Shown here piece by piece: positions 32,001 to 40,396 of a stretch of DNA of 64,000 nucleotides; within the stretch, counting starts at the first letter, position 1; each line of letters begins with the position of its first letter. This DNA comes from Stenocarpella maydis (Eukaryota; Ascomycota; Sordariomycetes; Diaporthales; Diaporthaceae): contig NQMI01000007.1 of assembly GCA_002270565.1 (NCBI GenBank), positions 186,001 through 250,000 on the forward strand. The letters run 5' to 3'. The position numbers were made by a program, and so were the translations under genes. The notes beneath the pieces are model-generated. The model was not told where the DNA came from and ran no database searches. It saw only the letters and a list, made by a program, of their open reading frames with translations.

Positions 32001-33966
32001 GGACATACTCAGGTCTGTCCTGAAGAAGCGCGAGGCTCTACGGTCTGCGAGCAACATCAATGGCTTCATTCCCATCATCGGTGACGCCATTGTGACAGGC
32101 GAGGAAGAGGTCAAGATCGCGGCGTTCAAGCTCCTCACAGTGCTGATCAAGGTTCCGTCCAAGACAAATGAGCTCAACGATTTGTACAAGGTCGCCTCGA
32201 AGGACGCTCTGAAGAGTATCTCTCAATCTGTCTCGACTGGTACCGATCTTGCACAGACCGCCCTGAAACTTCTGTCCGTTATACTTCGGGACAGGCGTGA
32301 GATTGTGGTCAAGGATGCCGCTATCGACATGCTGCTCACCAAGCTCAAAGACGGCCTTACAGAGCCGCTGTACCGCCACGTTACATTCAAATTTTTGAGA
32401 TCTGTTCTGGATCGCAAGGTTGAAACTGCTGCCGTTTATGATACTCTTGACTATGTCGGGGCGGTCATGATCACCAACGACGACAAGGACACACGGGACC
32501 TGGCCAGAGGTGCCTTCTTCCAATTTCTGAGAGAGTACCCGCAGAAGAAGAGCAGATGGACTAAGCAAGTCGATTTCATCGTTGCCAACCTCAGATATCC
32601 TCGCGAGGGCGGCCGAATCTCGGTCATGGAGGTGTTGCATCTCTTGCTGACCAAGTCTGCTCCGGACTTTGTCAAAGAGATTTCGGCAACGTGTTTCTTC
32701 CCCTTGGTCCTCGTGGTTGGCAACGATGAAAGTGAGAAGTGCCAGATCGTTGCTGGAGTTCTCATCAAAGAGATCTTCGGTAAAGCCGACCCGGCGCATC
32801 TGAAGGAGTTCTTGGACCGAATGCGAGCCTGGGCAAATAATCATGACAACGCCTCTGTGCTGAAACTAGGTTTCCAAATCTGGACACTCTATTTTGAGGC
32901 CTTGGAGCCCAGTGAGAAGGACAAGAAGGATGTGAAGATGCTTATTGGCAACCTCTCAGCCGTCTTCGCGGGCAAGGACAGGGGTGATTGGGAGCTTGTC
33001 AACTCTGCGCTGAACCTTGTTCGCGTCTTGGTCGAACGGCACCCCGACAGAATGCTGTCCAGCGCCTCCGAGGAGCTGTGGGCTGTAATCTTTCCCTGCA
33101 TGTCCCACGAACGCCCAGCCGTCAAGCTCAACGCTGTCAAGTTGCTGGCGATGTATCTTTCTGATTTCAAGGGCAACACTGCGGCTTTGACCAAGGGACA
33201 ATCTATCGTTGGAACCAATGGCCAGACCCTCAAACAAGAGAGAATCTGGGAGGTCATCAGGCTGTTGCTGGGGACCTTGCGGGGACTTGAGGTCGACGAG
33301 GATCTGGCGCGGGAAAGTATCCAGATTCTCGTCCCGCTCACACGTTTCCTGGGCAATGCAGCGGCCGAGGACGACGGTGAGGCGTCCGATGAGGAAGATG
33401 AGGAAGAAGATGAAGACGACTTCTTCAAGGACGGGGAGGAGGATGAGGAGGCCAAGAAGCCAGGCACAATGACGATGCGCTATGTCTTCTCCCGGCTGGC
33501 CGAAATCATCCGGCGGGAGACGCCGCCCAGGGCGCCCACACTCGTATCCAAACTCGCAGCAGCCGAGGCACTTGAGGCATTATGCGCCAGGAATGAGACG
33601 GCGACTCTCGAGCCGTCACTGCGGACCATCCTCCGGCCCCTGCGGAATCTCACGGACCCCGACATACCGCAGCCGTTCTCGACGGACGAGCTCTTCAAGG
33701 AGCGGCACGAAGCCCTTAAAACGAAGGCGCAGCAGATCATGGACGCGCTGCAGGAGAAGCTGGGCACGGCCGAGTACAGCAGGCAGCTGCTGGCGGTGGG
33801 CGAGGAGATCAAGGGGAGGAGGCTGCACCGGAGCAGCAAGAGGAAGGTGGAGGCCATCACGGCGCCCGAGAAGTGGGGCAAGGAGAAGAAGCGCAAGCTG
33901 GACAGCAAGAAGAACAGGAGAAAGGCCATCGGGCTGGAGCACCGGAGTAAGAGGAGGGGGTACTAA
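26008..33966 (+). CDS. UTP20: Utp20/DRIM, U3 snoRNP small-subunit processome protein
   Basis: Single uninterrupted 2652-aa frame. The ATG at 26008 is preferred over the in-frame ATG at 25858 because MPVTVSGRVSKTRGRHNPTP followed by HQKNHRWESFSTKI is the usual Utp20 N-terminus. Utp20 is a giant HEAT-repeat solenoid needed for 18S rRNA processing in the 90S pre-ribosome in the nucleolus. Visible: conserved start LNSLDPLRKVRRHD; HEAT-like helical repeats throughout; DUF-type middle block with GFILKELRGALKMGTQLHVL and TLLLAVTSEF; a second conserved block (TDLAQTALKLLSVILRDRRE); an acidic run at about residues 2455-2480; and a Lys/Arg-rich nucleolar-type C-terminus (KEKKRKLDSKKNRRKA). The family length is about 2500-2800 aa, so it is full-length. 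Confidence 0.95.
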   Translation: MPVTVSGRVSKTRGRHNPTPHQKNHRWESFSTKISKLNSLDPLRKVRRHDLEDEDLDTTTSYLRNGVVRWADLNISKSFTDFKREILPLCETLPQILHFQDKIMDLLATYIATQDREALEPLLDLLTAFAHDLGTKFEQYYHRSLELLVAIASRPQDVDVIEWTFGAFAWLFKYLSKILVPDLIPTYNSMAGLLGKRKHPAHINRFAAEAMSFLIKKAAAPSNRQTALPRIIAHVRDDLQDLARTLAQKDQENEGDVADYQMEAAYKSKHFEAYREGIMTMFSEAMKGPGSTLHSTATYLFDALLDSIPPTELEAGNPTFWVDVCCGVLTNIIHHSTADSFQPLSESIIQSASTRLNNEDNPFRLSLFMRLIGIMAGVQSGSRLSDWRPVVKTLTGLLQMLSKDAKNISRYAGSIIWNSIVANAAICWTQAPMDALMPSLNDFNKAMTGEPLMRWYIPFCGYVAEVNGARFRSLFQKPFQKFIAAHWSETGNEELLCVLLPKLVACGALPAGGSKEGCSLPQSWQDQIVSKFEELGSTPFPETNSQSKNPDVWRDHYLPKYAALLRVLESTNVHPSTNARIAELLLKKLKLALRPSESLATEETRFIAAQGFLAYLRMSKASGSVDGSLSPLLKAAAPRFSRSPSFLQALLGYEKEMQAKQRPRSKETLIYEDDPFLQSLVCNLANSSRPLRAVSLKVFEVLSSTPDQESCLSTMISVEDLPLDHNSPRAIAIHLRRLAKSYSHLDEKSWLRHAIPAFLFGQLTVRLAPVWDDAVEALKQIAEDKSAGDIVFNRALEWLQIPSPRWTPPQVSSSSVRGISSDFECSNLVRLREQAQEIGEALEASSNIMLQSFQGEQDVPPEHVANARGKALKVLSAIPPFAEKRSRNIVPFLLSLDDAQVSSSGDEDDDEDSLLPQEDFWSLPDRKALIDVFAQFGNPKVLYRSADVYSTLLSLLANREMEVQKLAFKAILTWKQEGVKPYRENLENLLDDARFKNELTVFLQDEDLIRDEHRAELMPVLLRILYGRATAKKGAASGRNGLHATRLAVIRNLSLEDVGGFLNIALGNLRDVHVVDASGVRQSLFQEERITARKMVGLLHMIDSVINELGASVERYMDPLVNAVLYCLFSASRNLHQAERNDEEADDDASVDKNKTGNTSLFRVARTTSLKCLCALVKNNADFDWTPYQAAIVTEIVAPLVKQPVGEMAQGISWTWRLLDTWSLSIRTAPALAINGDVMPKVAECIGFEKSKNEVRIFALGIVRNLVKLAQAPDPEAGSGDLVKTQILDPNADKILSVIGGYLHAGRDIDIRVLEACIDAVVELSAVVDGSRNARSLVDISTHLLNQPARRVSPKIKGSLLLILEHYVVVDDIHNDPILKKSVLKTLSGLFSFFKDKQNRESLSKVLLAFATRDPVVQDVARICAELNSYVAERLDEPDYDRRLAAFNSITQRGTTFTIEEWLPLLHNAIFFLNRDEEFGILSSNSADVMCRLVDTAAGIWGTDMQPAYAELLNEGIIPAIHAGVRELSETVRRETVRLLSHTVSKLRDWTLVSDLSVLLPANEEEANKAFFVNILTPSVSKQVQAVQTLSLVNSRHELGSKNISQILLPLLEHFIWGRAGADDHGLGAQAAATIASLAGSLEWSQYRATLRRYISYLTSKPELHKQVIRLLDKVVDTLVSAAETANDSAMEVDDVKVTKRRLAHSLPSMEKMAEEFTTNFTPPLLAHLKDKDEETVSARVPVAVILVKLLRLLPDETLSLQLPSVLTDLCHILRSKAVEARDMARMTLSKIACILGPPSVGFILKELRGALKMGTQLHVLSYTMHTLLLAVTSEFQQGDLDHCLEPMVAVIMDDIFGISGQEKDAEGYVSKWKEVKSSKSQDSMELIASTASITHLVELVKPLQAMLLEKLDLRTARKIDELLNRIASGLQKNPASDSRDTLVFCYEVIQEVYNSRKPTAEKTIDPKLRRYLIQRGAKREDRGAASKHTHKLMRFAMDILRSVLKKREALRSASNINGFIPIIGDAIVTGEEEVKIAAFKLLTVLIKVPSKTNELNDLYKVASKDALKSISQSVSTGTDLAQTALKLLSVILRDRREIVVKDAAIDMLLTKLKDGLTEPLYRHVTFKFLRSVLDRKVETAAVYDTLDYVGAVMITNDDKDTRDLARGAFFQFLREYPQKKSRWTKQVDFIVANLRYPREGGRISVMEVLHLLLTKSAPDFVKEISATCFFPLVLVVGNDESEKCQIVAGVLIKEIFGKADPAHLKEFLDRMRAWANNHDNASVLKLGFQIWTLYFEALEPSEKDKKDVKMLIGNLSAVFAGKDRGDWELVNSALNLVRVLVERHPDRMLSSASEELWAVIFPCMSHERPAVKLNAVKLLAMYLSDFKGNTAALTKGQSIVGTNGQTLKQERIWEVIRLLLGTLRGLEVDEDLARESIQILVPLTRFLGNAAAEDDGEASDEEDEEEDEDDFFKDGEEDEEAKKPGTMTMRYVFSRLAEIIRRETPPRAPTLVSKLAAAEALEALCARNETATLEPSLRTILRPLRNLTDPDIPQPFSTDELFKERHEALKTKAQQIMDALQEKLGTAEYSRQLLAVGEEIKGRRLHRSSKRKVEAITAPEKWGKEKKRKLDSKKNRRKAIGLEHRSKRRGY

Positions 33967-34361
33967 GCAGGTTACCTAGGGCTGAAATCAAAAGTAGACA
34001 TAGACGCCATTGGCCACACGGCCTAATTCAATATAGCTCACTTGGTCATGAGTTGGTCACTTGAGCAGCATCTCTTGTGGCCCTTCACGATAAGGCCACA
34101 GACCGGAGGAGAAGCACACACGTATCGTATGATTTTCCACAGGAATGGTATTTGAGAAGTGTATCTCGTTCATGTTTCATGTAATATCTCTACCGAGATG
34201 GCCTTTGAGGTCGCCGAACGTGCATGGCACTGCTACTTTCCTTACTCTAGTCCATACTTCCACATCAACCGGGTATCCCAAGCGCCGAAAAATGCTCCCT
34301 CGTACAAAACATAGTTCTGAGGTATAATATACAAGCGATACTCAGCGCGTGCCATCACACA
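33967..34361. other. Intergenic between convergent UTP20 and ZIM17
   Basis: Short 3'-3' spacer. I see no gene or repeat in it. Confidence 0.5.
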
Positions 34362-34970
34362 CTAGGCCTTCCCGAAGGTCGACCCAGGCGGATCGGCCTG
34401 GCCACCAGCATCGCCGCTGGCAGCGGAGGCGTCGCTCCTGGGCTCGGGCCTGGGGTCGTTGCCGTCAGACTGGCGCTCAGCCCTGTTTGTGGTGGACCCG
34501 TCTTCCCAGAACTCGACGTCGCCGTCCTCGCCGAGGGTGCCGCGCTTGACGAGACGGCCCTTCTCGCGCATGAGGTCCTCGACGGTCAGGGAGCGGTTCC
34601 CAAAGATGTTGAGGTGGTCGCTGATTACGTGGCGGTTGCGGCAGGTCGGGCAGGTGATGAGGACGGAGCCGTGGTGGTAGCCCTGCTTGGAGACGTTATG
34701 GGCGGAGCGCTCGCCGCAGGGGATGCAGGTGAAGGTCAGCTCGTAGGACGGCTGCCTCGGGGTGTTGGCCTTGGGGCTGGCTGGGGTGGGGGGCGGGCGC
34801 GGGACGGAGTGGGCGAGGCGTGTTTCTGATGGTATTCTCGCTGTGGGAAGTAGTAATGAAGGTGATATTCGACGGGCAGCAGTCGGGAGGATGGACTGTC
34901 GCAGCGCTGGTGTTCGCCCCAAAGCCCGAAGGACTTGGGACAAAGAAGCTGGTATGCTTCTCGAGGCCAT
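34362..34970 (-). CDS. ZIM17: Zim17/Hep1 DNL-type zinc-finger mitochondrial chaperone
   Basis: Encodes 202 aa from the ATG at 34970 (an ATG at 34997 adds nine residues). Residues 1 to about 55 are Arg/Ser/Ala-rich with no acidic residue before 49, as in a matrix-targeting presequence. The DNL zinc ribbon follows: YELTFTCIPCGERSAH at 76-91, HHGSVLITCPTCRNRH at about 99-114, then VISDHLNIF. The four zinc ligands are Cys82, Cys85, Cys107 and Cys110. Zim17/Tim15/Hep1 keeps matrix Hsp70 (Ssc1) soluble and supports protein import and Fe-S protein assembly. The C-terminal 50 residues are a hydrophilic, Pro/Asp/Ser-rich extension. Confidence 0.95.
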   Translation of the reverse strand: MASRSIPASLSQVLRALGRTPALRQSILPTAARRISPSLLLPTARIPSETRLAHSVPRPPPTPASPKANTPRQPSYELTFTCIPCGERSAHNVSKQGYHHGSVLITCPTCRNRHVISDHLNIFGNRSLTVEDLMREKGRLVKRGTLGEDGDVEFWEDGSTTNRAERQSDGNDPRPEPRSDASAASGDAGGQADPPGSTFGKA

Positions 34971-35871
34971 AATGCGTGTGCCAGGACCGAGCTGCAAAGC
35001 TTAGCGCAGTCTGGATGGTGGTTGCCTGGTGACAAGATTGAGGGTTGAGTCTTTTATTTCAAGCCGCTTTCATTGAGTGTTGTCGTTGTCGTTGTCGTCC
35101 CAGAAGCCGCTCACACATCTGCAAAAGTCGAGGCGATTCCAAAAGTTTGTCCAATGACGTTGGCCTGGGCCGTGGCAGGCAGAGCACAATCTGGAGTCGC
35201 CCTGAACCCGACAGAGTGGAGCCGTTAGCTGAGGCCCTCCAATTGTAGCCCACCATCCGGGCCACCGCGGGGTCTAGTAAAGTGTCGTGCATGTGGTCTG
35301 GGGTAGGCTTTGACCAAAACCATGGCCTAAGGAGTCTTGACCATTAGCCAGGTACCACATCTACTCGGGCCCAGAAGGCAAACGCCTTCTGGGCCGTTTG
35401 CCTTCTGGGCCAGTACCTGCTTATCTGATTGCAGCTCCAAAACCACCCCACCTCTCCGACCAAAGAGTCACCACACAGCCATTGATCTGGATGGAGCTTG
35501 GACATTGTGCTGCTTGTCGTTCGCCGCTGAATAACCTCGTCCACTAACCAACCACCCTTCGAAACACCCTCTCTCGTTTTGTCCATTTGCCATGATCACT
35601 CCAGCTTCCTATTGTGCGAATCATTCTCTCCCTCCCCCCTTTCCCATTCGGTGGGGCCTGCACCTGCATTGCGTCCTTGCACACCTTTGACTTGTTGCCC
35701 GACTCTTACATTCCCACACTTCGCACTGCAGAACACCACAACCGAACATCGCGATCCCACCCGCAGTCCGCCACCACGCCGACAACACCTGCATCGCCGC
35801 TCCTCCGCATCCTGCTTCCCTTCTTGGCCACTCCGCGATCTCTTTGAGGTCTATTGTCCAGCACCACCACA
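34971..35871. promoter_or_regulatory. Divergent promoter between ZIM17 and CUL3
   Basis: A 0.9-kb region upstream of both genes. It contains the three-arm inverted repeat at 35368-35411 (listed separately) and a CT- and C-rich stretch from about 35590 to 35870 that probably carries the CUL3 transcription start. Confidence 0.45.
35368..35411. repeat. Three-arm inverted repeat (two competing hairpins)
   Basis: Arm 1 GGCCCAGAAGGCAAAC is at 35368-35383, arm 2 GCCTTCTGGGCC at 35384-35395, and arm 3 GTTTGCCTTCTGGGCC at 35396-35411. Arm 1 can pair perfectly with arm 2 over 12 bp (four-base loop AAAC) or with arm 3 over 16 bp (12-base loop that is arm 2). All pairs are perfect. Confidence 0.9.
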
Positions 35872-38662
35872 ATGCATAGGCCACAGGGCAAGATACGGCC
35901 CCCTCGGAAGGTATATATGACACTTCTCTTCCCTCCCCCTTCCTCCGTATATCCTCGTGTTCAAGCTCGTTGTGCCCCAATCATCTTGCCCATGGGGCCC
36001 TTCGGCTTCTCCTCTGTGTTCCATTTCCCAGGCCTCATAACACTCTGTCACAATGGCATTCTACGTGCCATACTCACGCCGCCGGCACTCCTCGGAGACG
36101 GTCGTCACGGCATTCTACGTCCCGTATTCCCGCCGCGCTGACCTCCATCTCTTACAGCCTATCAACACCCCCCGGGCAGGACTCAGCGAGGAGCAGGAGT
36201 TCGAGGCGTGCTGGAAGATGTTGTACGAGGCCCTTACCTCCATCCACGAACGCAACGCCGGAAAACTATCCTTCGAGCAACTCTACCGGGCCTCCTACAA
36301 GATCGTCCTCAAGAGGCGCGGCCCGGATCTGTTCAACAAGGTCGGTGCATTCGAGAAGCAGTGGTTTGGAGAAAAGGTTGTCCCGCCCATCTTCGACCTG
36401 ATGAGCAGCAATTTGATCAACCATGCTCTCGGTGACATGCCAGGCACGACCGACAACGAGCGCAGGGAGTTGGGCGAGAAGTTCCTCAAGGGAATGCGCG
36501 ACTCGTGGGAGCAGCACATGAGCGCCGTGGCCATGATCTCCGACATCATGATGTATCTGGATAGAGGACAGGCGAATGATGCGGACCGGCCCCAGCTCTA
36601 CATGACCATCCTCGGCCTCTACAGGGACAACATTCTGCGCCGCCAGTTCGAGTCCATCAACGGTCCCCTTACGGTCCTGATCAATGCCGTTGTTCTTGAC
36701 CTCATCAACATGGACCGAAAGGGCGATATCATCGACAAGAACCTCGTCAAGCGGCTGCTCCATATGTATGAGCAGCTCGCAGAGACGGACGACCTGGCCG
36801 ATGATAATCGCCTATACCTCACCACGTTCGAGCCCGTGTACCTGCAAGACAGCAGGCGGTTCTACGCACAAGAGGTGGCACAGCTGCTCCAGGAGGGCGA
36901 CGCCGGCACTTGGCTGCGTCATACAAGTCGGCGCCTGATGGAGGAGGAAGATCGCTGCAAGACGACAGTGTCTACGATGAGCACGCCCAAGATAGTAAAA
37001 GTGGTGGACGAGGAGCTCATCACTAGTCATCTGGACAAGTTTTTGGCGCTGGAGGGTAGTGGCCTCCGCTCCATGCTCGACAATGACCGCACCGAGGACC
37101 TGGCTCTGCTCTATAGGCTCGTCGACAGGGTTCCAAACGGCATTGATAAGCTCAAGAAGATCCTGCAGGCCCGCGTCGTCGAGCTTGGTTTGGAGATCGA
37201 GAAGGCTCTCAAGGACGCAAATTTCTCGGCACAGCAGCCCGGTGCGGATGGGGAGGCGCCAAAACCGCTCACTGGCTCGGCACGCGTGACGGCTGCAGCC
37301 GTCAAGTGGGTCGATGATGTCCTCAAGCTCAAGGACAAGTTCGACACATTCCTGTACGGCTGCTTCGGAAGCGACAAGATACTCGAGTCGGCGCTGACCA
37401 AGAGCTTCTCCGAGTTCATCAACGTCTTCAGCCGGAGCTCCGAGTATGTGTCCCTCTTTATCGATGACAATTTGAAAAACGGCATTCGAGGTAAGACCGA
37501 GGCCGAAGTCGACGAGAGCATGGAAAAGGCCATTGTATTGGTGCGGTTCCTCCAGGACAGGGACATGTTTCAGCGATACTACCAGAAGCACCTGGCGCGC
37601 CGCCTCCTGCACGGAAAGTCGGAAAGTGAAGACGCTGAGAAGCAGCTGATCTCGCGCATGAAACAGGAGATAGGAAGCCACTTCACGCAGCGATTCGAGG
37701 GCATGTTCAAGGACATGGACACCTCACGTGACCTTACCACGGGATACCGCGACTACATTCGCAACCTGGGGGATGTGGACCGCAAGACCGTCGACCTCGG
37801 AATCAGCGTTCTCACCAGCAACCACTGGCCGTCTGAGGGCATGATGCACAAATCAGAGGATGGCCGTTTTATCGAGTGCAACTGGCCGCCCGAGATCAAA
37901 GCACTCCAAGCCAGCTTCTTCAAGTACTATCTCACCGAGCGCAATGGCCGTGTCCTGACCTGGGTGGGCAACCTCGGCACCGCCGACATCAAATGCGTCT
38001 TCCCCAAGGTTCCCGGAAAGGAAAGCGGCCCACTAAGCAAAGAGCGACGGTACGAGCTCACCGCGTCTACCCACGGCATGGTGGTGCTGCTCCTGTTCAA
38101 CGACCTGGCCGAAGGCCAATCCCTCACTTACGAGGAGATCCAAGCTCAGAGCGACATCCCCCCTGGCGATCTGAACCGTGCCCTGGCGTCTCTCTCACTG
38201 GCTCCCAAATCACGAGTCTTGCTGAAGGAGCCAATGACAAAGACCATCAAGCCTGGCGACAAGTTCTCTTACAACAGCTCCTTCGCGAGCAAACAGGTCA
38301 AGATAAGAGCGCCGATTGTCAGTGCCCAGTCCAAGGTCGAGGGTGATGAGGAGCGCAAGGAGACGGAGAAGAAGAATGACGAGAGCCGCAACCACATTGT
38401 GGATGCGGCCATCGTCCGGATTATGAAGTATGTCCCTCGCCGTCCTAGTCCCAGACGGACACAGCTGACAAATTCCAACAGGGCCCGCAAAGAGCTTGCA
38501 CATAATCAGCTCATATCTGAGGTGGTCGGTGTCTTGACTGGTCGCTTCAAGCCTGATATCCCCATGGTCAAGAAGCGCATCGAGGACCTAATAGCCCGGG
38601 AGTACCTCGAGCGTGCCGACGACACGGACGCGACGCAGCAGATCTACCGCTACCTTGCGTAG
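35872..38662 (+). CDS. CUL3: Cullin-3-type E3 ubiquitin-ligase scaffold
   Basis: Scaffold of a RING ubiquitin ligase that binds BTB adaptors at its N-terminus and Rbx1 at its C-terminus. Exons: 35872-35910, 36158-38427 and 38482-38662, giving 829 aa. Exon 1 codes MHRPQGKIRPPRK, and splicing to PINTPRAGLSEEQEF recreates the basic GKIR-type start of fungal Cul3 followed by the cullin-repeat domain (FEQLYRASYKIVLKRRG). Cullin homology: LARRLLHGKSESEDAEKQLI, GTADIKCVFPKVPGK and a winged-helix end (IPMVKKRIEDLIAREYLERA) finishing IYRYLA. The neddylation motif IVRIMK is present with acceptor Lys770; its codon is split by the last intron. That intron (38428-38481) is 54 nt, in frame and stop-free, so it is easily missed; splicing is supported by donor GTATGT, a CTGAC branch, acceptor CAACAG and the conserved join IMKARKEL. 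An alternative N-terminus starting at 36053 is possible (see findings). Confidence 0.93.
36055..36136 (+). repeat. Direct duplication of a nine-codon segment in the first CUL3 intron
   Basis: Copies at 36055-36082 and 36109-36136, offset by 54 bp, match at 24 of 28 positions. Both read AFYVPYSRR in the frame that continues into CUL3 exon 2. All four differences (GTG/GTC, CCA/CCG, TAC/TAT, TCA/TCC) are synonymous third-position changes. Confidence 0.85.
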
Positions 38663-39439
38663 GTCACGACAGATTCGTCTTTGCTGCGCGTCCATCGGCA
38701 GGCTTCCCCTGTACATATTGAATTTTTTTTTTTTTTTTTTTTCACCTCACCATTGAAATGATGCAAGGCGTCAGGGGTAGGAACAAGAAGAGAGTCACGG
38801 CATTACGTTTTTTTTTTTGGCACGCCGCATTGGTGAACAAAAGTCGAAAAAGTCTCCTGCATAGAGTGCATGCAAAAAGAAGGCGAGCTGCGCGAGAGAT
38901 CCTCATGCCTGTAGCAGCTTTTGTTGGCTCGCTCATGGATGGCTCGGAACGGGTAGAAGTTCCCGAGCCTTGAGGCAGACCTTGCGACTCCGTAGACGGC
39001 CACTGGCCTTGTTTGGTAGCACTGAATGAACCGAAAAGCCTTCTACTACAATTACTGTTCCATGTTCTTCAGGCATCTGGGCTCTTTGAAGCCGAATCGC
39101 TGACAGTCAACATAATCGACCGACCTCAGCCGGTTCTTGCACATGGTCTTGGATGCCTTTTGCCCAAGCATAGCTTTCTTTGTTCTCCTCCCCTTGTTCT
39201 CAACTGTTGACTCTACACAATCGCATTGTAGTTCGTGCGAAGGTCTAACGGACAATACTCCCACCCATGCCACACCCACGTTGTCGAGACTCGCTCTCAA
39301 CTCACCGAAGACCGAATGAGAAATCCTGCACCTTGAAAGACCGTTTTCTCGTCCAGAGTTACACCGAACCGAACACTCTAAAGCCGCCATACTCCAAGTG
39401 AGAGAACACAGCTTCGAACCACACATCTCACACCATACG
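38663..39439. other. Intergenic after CUL3, with long T runs
   Basis: Contains a 20-base T run (38723-38742) and an 11-base T run near 38808-38818, just after the CUL3 stop. The right half is probably the promoter of the next plus-strand ORF. No gene seen. Confidence 0.5.
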
Positions 39440-40396
39440 ATGTCTTCTCCACGCGGATCTCAAGAACAAATGAGCCCGTACAACAAAAGAACCCGCCGAG
39501 GCGAGTGCGACCCCGTTGCTGATGATGAACAGCAGCGTGCGCAGCCAGAGACTGACTTGCCCAGCAACGCCCCTCCAACCCGCCGTGCGATAGCTGACCA
39601 TCCCAACCGAGGCTGGATCGTCATCCTGCCGGATGCCTCTTACGCAGCACGTCCAGACGACCACATCATCGGGCCCTGGAAAGTCACATTCGTGCTCACT
39701 GCGCCCCCAGACCTCGTCGTTGAGGCCGTCGCCCTGGTCAAGGCCATGGGTGAGCCCAGGGGCGAGGGCAAGTTCCAGGCTTATGTCCCGCCGGGGGCCT
39801 TGGGAAGCGGGCAGCAGCAGCATTCTGGAATAGGTAACAATAGCGCTGAGGCGCCTGGTACCCGAGGCGTGCCGGACCGCGCCGCTCGACCCAAGGGCCG
39901 CGACGGTGAGTCAGAACACGCAGTGCAAGGCCTCGCCGGCCGCGAGTGCGGCATGTCACTGGACGGCTTCCCCAGCCGGAGCGAGGAGGAGGGCGGGATC
40001 AGCGGGCTCCTCAGGCGCGACAGCGGCGTCGGTGGCGGGGATGCTGCCTCTCCGTCCAGCTGCGCGTCCGCGCCCTTGTCTCTCGTGGCTGTGGGCGGCG
40101 CAGCTGCCCACACCGCGCGGGCTGTCTACGTCCTCCCTGCTCGCGTGGATCGCCGCCGCGGCGGCAGGCCTGCCGTACATCGTATGCCGTCGCCCGAGGC
40201 CCTCGACCGTATAGACGCAGAGATTGAAGACGCCGAGGCGCTCTGGAGACTGTACGCCCCTGCGCCGCTCAGGCTGACGGGGCGCCGGGAGAGCGGCGAG
40301 GGCGGGGGTAGTAAAGTCCTCGCCGATCGTAGAGATGACCCCCCGTCTGACCACGGCGGAGCGCCTAGAACCGCATCGTGGGCCTGTGGTAGGTGA
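39440..40396 (+). CDS. Hypothetical protein, hydrophilic (318 aa)
   Basis: Open frame from the ATG at 39440 (MSSPRGSQEQMSPYNKRT); an ATG at 39398 would add 14 residues. I do not recognise it. The first 50 residues are polar and basic. A small segment with mixed hydrophobicity follows (RGWIVILPDASYAARPDDHI, then PWKVTFVLTAPPDLVVEAVA), which looks like a short beta-rich fold. The remainder is Gly/Ser/Arg/Ala-rich and disordered, with one Ala-rich patch and an acidic helix (EALDRIDAEIEDAEALWRLY). The 3' part lies in very GC-rich DNA where other frames are also open, so the true 3' end, or a further exon, is uncertain. The 5' half is the more convincing part. Confidence 0.5.
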   Translation: MSSPRGSQEQMSPYNKRTRRGECDPVADDEQQRAQPETDLPSNAPPTRRAIADHPNRGWIVILPDASYAARPDDHIIGPWKVTFVLTAPPDLVVEAVALVKAMGEPRGEGKFQAYVPPGALGSGQQQHSGIGNNSAEAPGTRGVPDRAARPKGRDGESEHAVQGLAGRECGMSLDGFPSRSEEEGGISGLLRRDSGVGGGDAASPSSCASAPLSLVAVGGAAAHTARAVYVLPARVDRRRGGRPAVHRMPSPEALDRIDAEIEDAEALWRLYAPAPLRLTGRRESGEGGGSKVLADRRDDPPSDHGGAPRTASWACGR

